Shown here piece after piece: positions 15,601 through 25,300 of a stretch of 41,299 nucleotides of DNA (position 1 is its first letter; each line of letters starts with the position of its first letter). The DNA comes from Branchiostoma floridae. Lineage: Eukaryota > Chordata > Leptocardii > Amphioxiformes > Branchiostomatidae. The position numbers were made by a program, and so were the translations under genes. The stretch is from positions 612,318 to 653,616 of the forward strand of contig NW_023365758.1 of the NCBI RefSeq assembly GCF_000003815.2. Reading direction: 5' to 3'. The notes under the pieces are model-generated. The model searched no databases and was not told the origin of the DNA. It saw only the letters and a list, made by a program, of their open reading frames with translations.

Positions 15601-18551
15601 AAAAGCCAAGAAAATTGAATGAATCATTGAGTCATAGCTGTGTGCACTAGACGATATGATCACTGGTGGTACGTAGAGCAAACGGTTATAGAAAAACCTT
15701 CTATCAAGACTTGTTATCTTTCTTTGTTATCTGTGGGGCCGAACGGGTGCATGTGATATGAATGTAAGTGCCTTGCTCCACTGTACTTGTGACATAGCGA
15801 GGTTGTGCTTGTTGCCAGAGCAAGATAAACGCTCCATTGTTTTCTAGACATCTTGTTTGCGTCATTTCAAGATGTTTTAAGTGGTTAATTCCCTAGCTGT
15901 GAGGGGAGCCCGTCCCAAAGTCCGCACCCGTGGACTTGGTCGTCAGGCTAACAAAGTCCACACCCGGTTGTATCGTAACCCTATCTACTTTAGGACTGCT
16001 GAATAACCGGTAAAGAATGTATACTAGAAGTGATGCAGCCAACGCTCGAGGAATTTATTAATCCATGTTCCTCGGTAGTTATGGATAGACGAATTTGGCG
16101 TGAATGGAGTGCAGAACAATCGGACAGGGTTGCCCCGTAGTCAATCCGTCTTAAAGACATCATTTTCACTGTGAGCTGCGTGGGTTAACGAAACCCTAAA
16201 GTGACCGATCTCCCCTCAAAGTCTTTTCCCCATAGCCAGTGTAGTTAGTTACCTTGATAGGAGGCACATGTTGCTGAGATTCCTGCTCCAGATAGATGTA
16301 CTTGTCCGGGTAGTGGTAGTACGTCGGGTCCATGCTTTGCGCCTGCGTCGAACCCTCGACGATGCGCATGCGCGCGACGCTGTTGCAGCGGGCGGACATG
16401 ATGGTGAGAGCCTGCCTGTAGTAACTGCGCCGAGCCGCATGGTGGCGCGACCGGCCCGACGCCAGGCTCTTCGTTTGTCTCGGACGGAATCTGTTGGGAG
16501 AAGAAGTCTGTTGTCAGTCTTTGAGTAAAGGAAGACGAGGCACGTGAATTCCCGAGACTTGGATAACCCTATACATATCAAAACAACGGGGCAAGTTGAA
16601 TATGCTGCAAGTTGATTCTGTTGACTATCAAATAGAGTGATGGATGTCGAAAGTTACGGGAGTAACATCCGTACCTTTATACATCCAGATATGGTCTGTC
16701 TTTGAATATTATTTACCTGGATGTCTTACCTCCATGAACGTAAGTGTACTGGGTCCATCATTACGTGTATATGAGGTTTGACACTTGAGGGTTTTGAAGA
16801 ATGAATGAATGAATGAATGAATGAATGAATGAATAAATGAATAAATGAATAAATGAATGAATGAATGAATGAATGAATGCTTTTATTTCATCAACGTGAT
16901 CAGGCAAAAAGTATATCGCAGCCACAGGCTGAATTGCATACTTAAACATAATGTATAGGGGACAGAATTTTCGATAGCAAAAAGTAAAGACTATTTTTTT
17001 TTAATATTACCTCTGATTGAGAAGATCAAACGTCATATCCGGGTCAGCGGGCAGGCTGGCCGGGGTCGTGGTCAGTTTCCGGCTGGTGTCCAGCCAAGCC
17101 TCGTCATCGTCTACGTCACTGTCGTCACTTCCGGTCACGTGACTGCGTACTTCAGAATAGTTGCCACCTTTTGGAAAAAAAAAACGCAGAGAGAAGGAGT
17201 TATTTTTTACTACTGACATAATTTTTTAATCGACCACGTTAAAACAGCCTCATTACTCATACTTTGGGTACCTACTGGCTGGCAAAATACACCAGATGAT
17301 TATTATTATTATTATTATAATTATGCATATTTCTATTAGCTTATTTTTCTGGAATCTTTGTAGCACTAATGTAGATCTGAGTAAAACCCAGCCTGATTAA
17401 ACCGCATTTATATCGTTCCACCTATTACTATGGCCGCTCTGTAGAGGGATGTAACATTGGCGGTCACGGAGTGTGCGTTACACAGAAAAACTCAAAACAA
17501 ACCAAACGGTGTTACCTGTCCACTGTTACCACCGAAAGGACTTGAAGAAATGAACATATCCACGATGAGAATCAAAGTTTAAGATCTGAAACTACTATAA
17601 TTCTACAAACCGTTATCACATGATTACCACGTGACTCACCGTGCAACTTTATTTCCAGCTCCGGGGACGGAATCGACCGCACGCTCCTCCTGCTCATCAC
17701 GGGACTGTCGCCAGGGGGCGCCACGTTCACAAGGGAGGGCGTAGTGCCATGGACGGCTGCGAGTTTCCCCTGCCTTTTACTTTTACCATAGGACGGGGGC
17801 TGAGAAATCCGATACGTATCTTCCATGTTGTTCACGACCGCACCGGAAGTGTCTGTGACGTCACTTCCTGGTAACGGATCGGTCCCCACGGATTTGGTGG
17901 GAGTTTTAGTCCGAGCGTATCTGACGTAGTGCGTCTGCGCCTGCGTAATGGATGACGGAAGCAACATGAGTGGCCCTTGCGCATGCGGTCTGCCCTCCAC
18001 AAATTTTACCATCGAGTCTTTTCCCGTTTCTCTGTTTTCTGTTATTGTTTCAGTGACATTGCCGGTGACCTTGGAGTTTTCCGCCTGGAATGTTCCATTG
18101 TCAGCCATTTTGGTTTTCAGACCCTTCCCATGAATCTCCATTTCCTCTCCATCCAAAGGAGTTCTTACGTCGTCTTGTCCATCTTCAAGACCGTTTTTGT
18201 CCTCTTCATTCTTGACACTGTCCTCACTTTCCTGCTCTTTTCGCTTTCATCTCCTTCTCTTTTTCTTTGGATTTTTCTCACGTGAATTTCCAATCTGATT
18301 TCCGTGGGTGCGTCTTCTCTCTCGTCTTCATCCGAAACATCTCCCTCCTCCTCCTTATCTTCCGCATCACTCACCTTTCCCGCCTCCTCCGCGACGTCTT
18401 CCTCAACCCACTCAGCGTCTTGACCAACGTCTTGGCCGAAGGAAGACGTCTTTTCTTCGGAGGCGGTCGCGAAGCCTTCATCCTCCCCCTCTGACTGGAA
18501 GTCTGTCTGCGTGCAGATGGTCACCGCCCGCTGGTCCGTCACTGTTGCCAT
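12047..18551 (-). CDS. Gene B: unknown protein, six coding exons, about 720 residues
   Basis: Exons on the minus strand: 18551-17640, 17167-17011, 16490-16253, 15392-15279, 14956-14859 and 12692-12047 (with stop). Intron phases agree at all five junctions. I do not recognise the product. The N-terminal third is acidic and low in complexity (EDEGFATASEEK, DKEEEGDVSDEDERED). The middle holds an Arg-rich stretch (SGRSRHHAARRSYYRQAL) and the most ordered-looking segment, YYHYPDKYIYLEQESQQ then VWRGYGGNLYFEP. The C-terminus is Ser/Arg/Pro-rich and ends STASFETFSTVGNE. No signal peptide or membrane span is seen, so it is probably cytoplasmic or nuclear. Exon 1 needs one extra base or a 50-base intron to stay in frame. 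The last intron carries a LINE. Confidence 0.78.
12779..14466 (-). mobile_element. 5'-truncated CR1/L2-type LINE in last intron of gene B
   Basis: Same orientation as gene B. The 3' end is GGATAAAGATTACAG followed by AAATAAATAAATA (12815-12779). Coding matter begins near 14466 with PLFKDGDKTSCSNYRPISVL, inside the RT domain, so the endonuclease is missing. The 5' boundary is uncertain because a possible frameshift lies at 14463. No clear target duplication was seen. Confidence 0.85.
13119..14465 (-). CDS. LINE reverse transcriptase, 5'-truncated
   Basis: Open from the truncation point to a stop at 13119. RT motifs: NYRPISVLPT, FQSGFRPAHST, FLDLKKAFDTV (motif A), GVPQGSVLGPLLFILYINDL (motif B) and YADDTALF (motif C, intact YADD). 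Then SFKYLGVWLDPCLTWEVHI and a C-terminal HSYPTRHSQNL...WNSLPPSVK. This set belongs to the CR1/L2/Jockey group. The absence of stops suggests moderate age, but without an endonuclease the copy cannot move by itself. Confidence 0.9.
   Translation of the reverse strand, partial: YPLFKDGDKTSCSNYRPISVLPTFMKIFEKAIHTQVYTYCKDHKILNSFQSGFRPAHSTTTTLVHVTDSIIENMEKGLVTGAIFLDLKKAFDTVCHKILLLKLRMYGVQDKELTWFCSYLTSRYQTTVVNGVQSDFLEVTVGVPQGSVLGPLLFILYINDLPDYISHGQVVLYADDTALFYASKTVRDVNTCLNADLRNIETWLHTNKLTLNVTKCKAMLFGTARRLQSSTEQLSTTLSGTSLEVVTSFKYLGVWLDPCLTWEVHIDKLCNAVSSRLGVLRRLIPCLPQRTLVMLFNSMVLPKMDYCDVIWGNCGKCLSDRLQKLQNRAARLILGLKYTHHVGVDELSALGWKTLTSRRNLHLLQSMYKAVNNELPDYINSFQRTSGSHSYPTRHSQNLSLKLPLVRLECGKRKFSYRGITAWNSLPPSVKTCTSKSTFKTKCRAWLA
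14632..14695 (+). repeat. (CA)n tract with CG core
   Basis: Alternating purine-pyrimidine: ACACACACAGACACAAACGCGCGCGCGC followed by CACACACACACACACTCACACACACACACA. Such sequences can adopt Z-DNA. Confidence 0.9.
14859..14956 (-). CDS. Gene B exon 5
   Basis: 32 codons plus two bases: GLAKPARLSTALSSRTSKSS continuing in Ser/Thr/His-rich sequence. Phase 0 to 2. Acceptor CCCATCAG; the donor AG|GTCTGT is weak, but the phase fits exon 6. Confidence 0.7.
15279..15392 (-). CDS. Gene B exon 4
   Basis: 38 codons, phase 0-0: VWRGYGGNLYFEPMACQTKP followed by a hydrophilic tail rich in Asp, Glu and Arg. A partial second copy of this exon lies just upstream in the transcript, at 15458-15517. Acceptor GCTACAG, donor AAG|GTAGCT. 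Confidence 0.8.
15401..15453 (+). repeat. (ATCA)n microsatellite
   Basis: Imperfect ATCAATCA units between exon 4 of gene B and its duplicate, a likely substrate for the duplication. Confidence 0.75.
15458..15517 (-). pseudogene. Duplicated copy of gene B exon 4 (alternative or decayed exon)
   Basis: After an intact acceptor (GTCCTGTAG) the frame reads VWRGYGRNIYFEELCTDSS then TGA. This matches exon 4 VWRGYGGNLYFEPMACQT at 12 of the first 13 residues if conservative changes are counted. Several differences are third-base (TAC to TAT). It would either be a decayed duplicate or an alternative exon giving an early stop. Confidence 0.65.
16253..16490 (-). CDS. Gene B exon 3
   Basis: 79 codons, phase 2 to 0. 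Basic first half (FRPRQTKSLASGRSRHHAAR), then MSARCNSVARMRIVEGSTQA and the aromatic segment DPTYYHYPDKYIYLEQE. Acceptor TTCTCCCAACAG, donor AAG|GTAACT. Confidence 0.82.
16799..16950 (-). mobile_element. LINE 3' tail with expanded (TTCA)n
   Basis: On the minus strand, GCTGCGATATACTTTTTGCC then GATGAAATAAAAGCATTCATTCATTC... about 20 units long. The tetranucleotide tract (16799-16880) is the grown tail of the element fragment at 16881-16950. Confidence 0.55.
17011..17167 (-). CDS. Gene B exon 2
   Basis: 51 codons plus split codons, phase 1 to 2. It contains TGSDDSDVDDDEAWLDTSRK, an acidic patch around a tryptophan, then PADPDMTFDLLNQ. Acceptor CCAAAAG, donor AG|GTAATA. Confidence 0.8.
17640..18551 (-). 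CDS. Gene B exon 1 (with frameshift or mini-intron)
   Basis: Starts at ATG 18551 in a strong context (CCGTCGCCATGG). The first frame (MATVTDQRAVTICTQTDF...) stays open to a TAA at 18165. The second frame is open from about 18245 to the donor CACG|GTGAGT at 17639-17638, and its content continues the same acidic style (QESEDSVKNEEDKNG). One added A in the run at 18238-18241 (minus-strand AAAA) joins the frames. Alternatively, a 50-base intron, 18281-18232, with GTGAGA and GAGCAG joins them in phase 0. Either choice gives the phase 1 end that exon 2 needs. Confidence 0.75.
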
Positions 18552-18629
18552 GGCGACGGTAGTGGATCAGACGACATCTTTGTGTTTTTTCGTAAGGGTC
18601 ATGAAAGTCAGACCTGGGTGGTCGCGCTC

Positions 18630-18646
18630 CTATTGGTCAGCCTGTA
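18630..18646 (-). promoter_or_regulatory. CCAAT motif and possible 5' UTR acceptor of gene B
   Basis: Minus strand reads CATTTTTCTACAG then GCTGACCAATAGGAGCG. Either the CCAAT sits in the promoter, or the pyrimidine tract and CAG are the acceptor of a 5' UTR exon. Both cannot be used at once. Confidence 0.3.
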
Positions 18647-21110
18647 GAAAAATGAAATATGATACGAAATATGGTTCATGAGAAATGAATAACTGGGTAT
18701 TTCATAACAGGCTATAGGTTACAGGTAGTCTAAGATATGGTCAGATTATCTGACGTTTGGTAACAGGCCAGTTCATGTCAAAGCAAATTACAATAATGGG
18801 TTCATATTACACTTACACACATCAAGCATTCGGTCAAATATAATGGAATGATTTGTTGAGGCAATCACCTATAGATCATTCTGAGGTCCCTTTACATGCC
18901 TACGGTTGAGAAAGTATTCATCTGCGTCACAGTGCCTCTTCATTCATACGTTTTCAGTCACTCACACTTCGTCCCCATGCTCTCTTCAACAAGTGTGTTG
19001 AGTTCTTTAACGTTAACATACAGAGGTTTGAGCACCCCCCCCCCTCCCATAAAAAGGACCCCGCCAAACGACGCCAATTCAACTCATAACCGTGACATAC
19101 CAACTGTTCAAATATCAAAATCAAACAATTTGGCAGTACAACACAGTTTGGCAGTACTTCCGGTTTCGTCAAAAATCTACTAGTATATGAGAGATCATTG
19201 GAAGAAAACTGGCGACCAAAAATGTTGTTTTCGTCGCTACGTTCCACCAGACTTCACACAATCCCCCCGGCCCATCAAACCACAGTGTAGTCCTACATGA
19301 CCCAGATCGACCTAGAAAGGCGAGAACACTTCAGTTCCCTCCCGTGACAAAAACATCCAGGTAAACACACTGCTTCCTATTGTAAACAGCGTGCACCAGT
19401 CTGACTGTCTCGGGTACTGTTTCTTTCGTCTGAAATATAGGGTGAACCAGGATATTGTATTGTATGGACACGTAAGGTACAATGTGTACTAAAGTAGTAA
19501 GTAGTAAGGTTTCTATGCGGTATCAAACCAAGAGTAGTTCTATGTATACCAGAGTAGAAGTCAAGACCGAAATGTTTGACAAGTCGCTTTGTCATGAAAG
19601 GTATTGTAGAGAGCAAGATGTATTTGTGCATTGACATTCTGATGAAACTTTGTGATCATAAGATACAATTTTAGTCCGTGAAAGGCAAATTTGCAGTTTT
19701 CAAATTAAAAACTTGCAGGTAAACACCCCGTCGCTTATTGTAAACAGCATGCGCCAGTCTGTCTGTCCGGGGTCTGGATTCTTTTGTGCATGTATAAGTA
19801 ACTGTAGGGAGTACCTAGATTTCTACTACTGATGTATTGCACTATAGGCACTCGGGTGCAGCGCATACTGTTGAAATGTTGAAAAGTCTTTGTGCTAAAA
19901 AACTAATTTTTCAGTGGTCTGTGTTCAACACATATATCAATATTGGAAATGAATGTCACTTTATTGCGAACGTTGAGTCCCTAAGTGCTTTTTGTTCTTA
20001 CTCAACAGAACGTGACTAAATTATGAATAACCTTTCTGTCCATTTGGCTGCATTTGCCGACAAATGTCCTAGAGGCCGAATCATTAGCGAATAGTTAGAC
20101 ATCTATGTCAGCGCATACATTCAGACCCAGGTATGTTACACACTGTGCACTGTGTACTTTGTGCTTGTTTCNNNNNNNNNNNNNNNNNNNNNNNNNNNNN
20201 NNNNNNNNNNNNNNNNNNNNNNNNNNNNNNNNNNNNNNNNNNNNNNNNNNNNNNNNNNNNNNNNNNNNNNNGCATATACATTTTTGAAATGTTTATGGCT
20301 ATGGAGTTCGTAACAATCTCGCTCCTTTCTAACAACCAGGGAGAAGAAATACACCAAGCAAGCAACTGAATATGATTTTGCATGAGCATAAACTACTATT
20401 TGGTATATCTTACTGTACCTGGATGTCTAACCTTCATCGACGTATTGTAGTGCGAAGAAATATTTTTTTTTTGTTTGGAGATATAAATTTGCAAAGTGTT
20501 TATGAAGCAGTTGGTCACCCACAAAGCACACGAGTCCAAAGGATTAGCAACCAACCGACGTTTTGGTCTAGAATTTGGCTTGAAAAATGGCCCTCGCTCG
20601 AACACACTCGAAAACTCTCTTCACTTTAAACTTTTTTCGTTAGAAAGCTCCGCTAATACCGGTAAATCCTGTGCCATTGTAGCCGTAATCCGAAGCTCTC
20701 GACCGAAGAAGTACCACAAGTCAACATATACAGTAAAGGCATTAAGTGGAACTACCGTATTGTTACCCCTCCCATGTAGACAATAGACCCACCATTCTAG
20801 AAAAGCCTCCTGGCCCTATCGGTCAACACAACATATCTGCACCCTAACCCATGCCATAATCATCCAAACTCATCCAAACCAATCCTCTTGCACAATGGCT
20901 GTAACCGCTATTCTTACTTCCAAAGAACGATCTTAGACTGGAACTCTCTTACATATTCAACTCTGTATGTTTTATTGAGATGTCCATTAGACTTAACAAG
21001 TACCCCAACACTTGAGAAATTGACAATATCTGCGCAGTATCACTTCCTGGAAACTCGAACCCAGTATTTAAACTAGAAACAGGTGAATTCAGGATTGGTG
21101 TACGTCTCTA
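18647..21110. other. Intergenic stretch without recognised genes
   Basis: Short open frames here show no family features. It contains a duplicated 65-base motif (19357-19420 and 19716-19783, sharing GTAAACAGC.TGC.CCAGTCTG), a C-rich run at 19037-19050, and an assembly gap at 20172-20271. Confidence 0.6.
20172..20271. other. Assembly gap (100 N)
   Basis: Exactly 100 N. True length unknown. Flanks are intergenic. Confidence 0.99.
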
Positions 21111-21330
21111 GTTAGGCCTACGTCACATTTCCAAACCGGGGCCCGGTCGGGCAGCTTTCGGAAACAAAAAGCATGATATAAAAGATACCAAACTACGCAA
21201 GATGTAGAGAGAATAGTCGTGGGCATTATTTGTGTATATTTTTACGTAAAAATGTCTAGTTTTGATTTTCACAAACAGTCCGGCCGGGCCCTGGTTTGGT
21301 AATGGTAAGTTTATGTGATGTTGGCCTAAG
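21111..21330. mobile_element. Foldback element
   Basis: Left GTTAGGCCTACGTCACATTT then CCAAACCGGGGCCCGGTCGG pairs with right CCGGCCGGGCCCTGGTTTGG then GTTTATGTGATGTTGGCCTAAG. The left arm lacks about 11 bases present in the right arm. Non-coding, MITE-like. Confidence 0.65.
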
Positions 21331-21409
21331 CAAAGGGAGACTCCACACATACAGACCGTTTGATGTTTTAGTTACTATCAATTTTCTTCGAACAATGACT
21401 GTTTATTAA

Positions 21410-21509
21410 NNNNNNNNNNNNNNNNNNNNNNNNNNNNNNNNNNNNNNNNNNNNNNNNNNNNNNNNNNNNNNNNNNNNNNNNNNNNNNNNNNNNNNNNNNN
21501 NNNNNNNNN
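21410..21509. other. Assembly gap (100 N) abutting a hairpin
   Basis: Exactly 100 N. It ends at the first base of the perfect inverted repeat at 21510. Confidence 0.99.
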
Positions 21510-21623
21510 ACTCTTCTCCAATTAAATGTTAAGGTGGTTTTACTACTTTTCGTGGCAATTCTTTTACGGTACAACTTGCCACAAAAATAGTAAAAACGCG
21601 CTAACATTTAATTGGAGAAGAGT
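21510..21623. mobile_element. Hairpin/foldback with 22-base perfect ends
   Basis: 21510-21531 (ACTCTTCTCCAATTAAATGTTA) is the exact reverse complement of 21602-21623. Pairing continues inward as TTTTACTACTTTTCGTGGCAA against TTGCCACAAAAATAGTAAAA, leaving a loop of about 15 bases. Confidence 0.8.
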
Positions 21624-22067
21624 GCTTGCCGGCAGTATTTTTCCAAGTAACATAGTGCACAACAGATAAAGGCACGCACCCACGATTAGGGCCCACAATA
21701 TAAAACGAATCTGCGAATATGAAACTTGAAATTAACAAAACCAAATAATGTAGACTTCCTTCTTTAGTACTTTACCGAACTTTTTGAAACGGAACTTTTT
21801 TTTAAACACATTTTTAACCGGATTTCAAATTTATGGTCTTCATTCTCTTTTCCCGAAAGTACACCGGTTGACACAGAACGAGAAAAAAAATAAAAGCCCA
21901 GCAAAAAAGCGCACAAAACACGTCAAAACACAATCGTAAACAAACCTCTGTTTAAAAATCAGCCTTTATAGTGGCAGGTGTTCCTATCCAGGGGAAGGCG
22001 AAGAGATGACAATATGTCCACGGACAATTAAACAGACGTACAGAGTGCAACAAGACAAGACTGACCC

Positions 22068-22236
22068 TACGTATACAGGTAAACACACCTGTCCTCGTCT
22101 AAGCACAGGTACACTCCAGATTGACACACCTGTCCACATCTTAAGTACAGGTAAACTCCAGACTGACACAGCGTGACTGATGGCATGTTTCCCAATACAG
22201 AAGATACATGAGTGTCCTAACAAGTCCGACAGGTGA
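22068..22236 (+). repeat. Short tandem arrangement of ACAGGTA and CACCTGTCC motifs
   Basis: Units TACAGGTAAACACACCTGTCC, GCACAGGTACACTCCAGATTGACACACCTGTCCAC and GTACAGGTAAACTCCAGACTGACA repeat loosely with a period near 45-70 bases. Each holds E-box-like sites. Confidence 0.6.
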
Positions 22237-22795
22237 CGTCACTTCCCTAGCAACCGAGCAAGCTGGGGTACGTCACTTCCTTGGCAACTACGCGGTGGCG
22301 CGCTTGATAAAACTTGTAAGGCTGGTCCCTAAATCTAGGGATCTTTTTCAAAATTTCTATGGTTACCATATGTATCGAAGTCTTTCCATTCGGCTTGTTA
22401 TCGGATGTAGTGCACAGCTCTCTCTGTTTTTGCATGGTGACGTGTTTTGGCTCTCTCCTCATTTTTCCTTTACGCTGTTTGGACAATAAGTATAGGTGTA
22501 TTTTACAAATATCACCGTATGTTGTCGATGCAAAATTTTCTCAGTCCCAACAACACACAACTTATCAACCGACCACCTATTTTCATCACAGTCGCCATCG
22601 TTTCAACCAAGAGGACTGTAGTTCTAAAGTTCAATCGCGGAAAACATTGCCTTTATATTTAAATTTCTGCCTGTCTCTAAGTGTAATAACAGTTTCTCTA
22701 AGCAGTACCAAAGATATACCATTGTACTCATTTTGTAGAACTCACGAGTTGGATTTTAGCCACATGTAGATTGGTGCGTATAACGATTTAGTCAA

Positions 22796-23277
22796 GGTCA
22801 ATACTGACAGATAAAGGCCATAGAGGTAGCAGTTGTGGGTGAAAAAGTAATTTGACCGTAGTTGTAATCATAAATGGTACCAAGTACCTACCAAACATCG
22901 CGTCAGCTACTATTTAGCCACGTATACTGTATTTAGCATTGGATAGTAGCGAACTAGGATTTATCCATGGTCAATACTGAAAGATAGAGGCCATAGATTG
23001 GTAGAAGTTGACTTGTGGGTGAAAAAAAAGTCATTTGACCGTAGTTGTAATCAAGAATGGTACCCAGTACCTACCAAACACTGCACCAGCTTCTGAGCGC
23101 GAGTGGGACTTAGCCACGTATACATTACTCAATTTTACCATATAGGATAGATAACTAGGATTTATCTATTGTCAATACGGAAAGATAGAGGCCATATAGG
23201 GGATAGTTGTGGGTGAAAAATGCCTGAATGGTACCCAGTACCTACCAAACATTTACCAGCTTCTGAGTGCGACACCT
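22796..23277 (+). repeat. Three-copy tandem repeat, unit about 175-200 bases
   Basis: Copies start at 22796, 22969 and 23169 with GGTCAATACTGA.AGATA. They share TTGTGGGTGAAAAA, TTTGACCGTAGTTGTAATCA and ATGGTACCCAGTACCTACCAAACA. The third copy lacks the TTTGACCGTAG block. Confidence 0.8.
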
Positions 23278-23691
23278 CTGCTGTACACCAAGTCAGTCCG
23301 TTATAAATGGCCCCGTTCGGGACCAGATGGGTTTGAATGCACAACAATAAACCTGTCCGCAGTAAATCTCCCAGTAAATGTAAAGAAATTGCTTTGATTC
23401 GGCAGCGTAGCTAATAGTAGACCCGGAATAATGTTTACCTACTAACGTGTATCTGGAGAAAGCTGTTTTCTCTGGTTGTCAAGTGTTTTACATCGGATTC
23501 ACAGCAAGCAAATCGTACCGGTACCTCAATTCTACAGAATCTGAACGTTCAACATACGTTCGATTATGATTCTATTCTTTGGAACAAAGATGATAAATTT
23601 TTGATTATAGGAAACGTGCTTAGATGATTGTCAAGTCAATTAGAAGTACCACGGCCGAGCTCAAATATTTATGCGTCGCTAAGAGTTTTAA

Positions 23692-24030
23692 ATAAGATCT
23701 GACCAAAACGGAGCAATTTCTTGTTTCGCAGACCAAGACCTATAATATACCAAAAACAGACAAGCCTTATAAGCCCCAAAGACAAAGACAAACATAAGCT
23801 ACTCCTTTGAAATGTGTTTTGTTACCCCTTCGAGGAAGATAATAGACCCAGAAAAAATCTACGACAATTCAAATGTGTCGATAAATATATGACTCGAAAT
23901 CTGACCGAAATAAGTCAATTCCTTAGTTTCGTAGACCAAGACCTACAATATACCTAAAACATACAAGTCTTATAATAGCCAAGTGCAAAGATAAACATAA
24001 CCTACTCATGGAAATGTGTTTTGTGTATGA
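23692..24030 (+). repeat. Two-copy direct repeat, unit about 140 bases
   Basis: 23692-23838 and 23885-24030 share ATCTGACC, GCAGACCAAGACCTATAATATACC and ACTC.T..GAAATGTGTTTTGT, separated by about 50 bases. Confidence 0.7.
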
Positions 24031-24249
24031 CACTTCTAATATATCGCCTCCAGCTCACAACACGGAATGACGTCTGCAGCACGTTTAGGCAACATCGTCA
24101 TGAGAAACGTTACCGACAGGAGAAACTCTCGGGTTCGGGACGAGGTGTTGGTAAACTTGGGGGGTATTGTTGCAGGCTTCGGGAGTTTGAACTTCGCCTT
24201 TACAAGCCTGAGAGTTTGGTTCTCTCTCTGTACTTGGATTTTGCCGCCC

Positions 24250-24395
24250 TTTTGGCGTAACACACGACATTATCTATCAGTATATCCAAAGTAACCGCCC
24301 TTAAGCGTAACACAGTAGCTGCTGCATCTTGATCTGTATTTGTATCTATATAGCCAGTATAACCACACTTTCGCGTAACATACAACCTTCGCAAA
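24250..24395 (-). repeat. Diverged TGTTACGCCGAAGGGCGG repeat, minus orientation
   Basis: On the minus strand three phased units read TGTTACGCGAAAGTGTGGTT, TGTTACGCTTAAGGGCGGTT and TGTTACGCCAAAAGGGCGGC, with GGCTATATAGATAC between. Same family as 25083-25300. Confidence 0.7.
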
Positions 24396-25082
24396 AACTA
24401 GGCGCGGTAGCAACTGGTTGTGTGACGAAAGATCTCTCTCTATTGCACTTGTTGGCACTAGCTTTCCTCTTCATCAAATGTTTAGACCTTTCATCCCAGT
24501 GTTTTGGACCCTGATGCTTATGGCCATACTGTTTCTTGGGACTTATGAAACGCCTTTGTTCCCACCGCGCGAGTTTTCATAAAACTGCCTATTGTCCCGT
24601 CGTCGCTGTGCGCGCCGGTTGCCTGGATACACCTCAGGTGTGCTGTCATAGTCACACACCTGTCCGTAACTACAGGTGAGACACACCTGTACATGCTTTA
24701 CCGACTCCTAGTTACCTGTGTCCGCTTCTTACCTTTGAGGACATCTTGAACACCGTGGGACCAGATGTTCTTAAATTTCTCTAAGGAACCTCGCGAAGGA
24801 ATTTCAAGACTCTTATCTCCTTAAAGATAGAGTTCGCGTATCCGCTAGCGGTGTGTTATATCTATCCAAAGCGTCAATCGCGAGGCATTGGCATGGCAAC
24901 TGTTGTCATAGTGTCGGTGTAATATTCTCCCAGCAACTCAAAGAGTTTATCTAGCTAGTCATTACGTAATACAGTTGTAGGTACTTAAATGAAATAGTTT
25001 CGAACAAAGCATGGAGTTAGATATGCTTGACAAGGGCTTTGGAACGTAATATTGCAAGCCGCGGTCGCGTGCCTGTGGGGGT

Positions 25083-25300
25083 GGTGTGTTACGCCGAAGG
25101 GCGGTTATACCTGCTAACGTTATATAGATATAGATACAGAAGCCGGTGTGTTACGCCGAAGGGCGGTTATACCGGCTATATAGATACAGATACAGATACA
25201 AAAGCTGGTGTGTTACGCCGAAGGGTGCGTGGCTATACCGAGTATATAGATACAGGTAAGTTAGGGTGTTACGCCGAAGGGTGGTTATACCGGCTACAGG
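25083..25300 (+). repeat. Tandem array of about 60-base units with a conserved GCCGAAGGGC hairpin
   Basis: Four units start with GGTGTGTTACGCCGAAGGGC or a close variant at about 25083, 25144, 25205 and 25264. Each is followed by GGTTATACCGGCTATATAGA and ATACAGATACAG. CGCC-GAAG-GGCG can form a short stem-loop. Confidence 0.85.

Noticed and set aside
18165-18285. TAA at 18165 as the true C-terminus of a short gene B protein
   Set aside because: The frame beyond it continues the same composition and ends at a good donor whose phase fits four further exons.
19037-19050. C-run as a regulatory quadruplex
   Set aside because: A single homopolymer run without spaced G/C tracts. Not enough to support a claim.
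25083-25300. Repeat array considered as a CRISPR or tRNA cluster
   Set aside because: Units are continuous tandem repeats without unique spacers, and no tRNA fold is present. The setting is eukaryotic.
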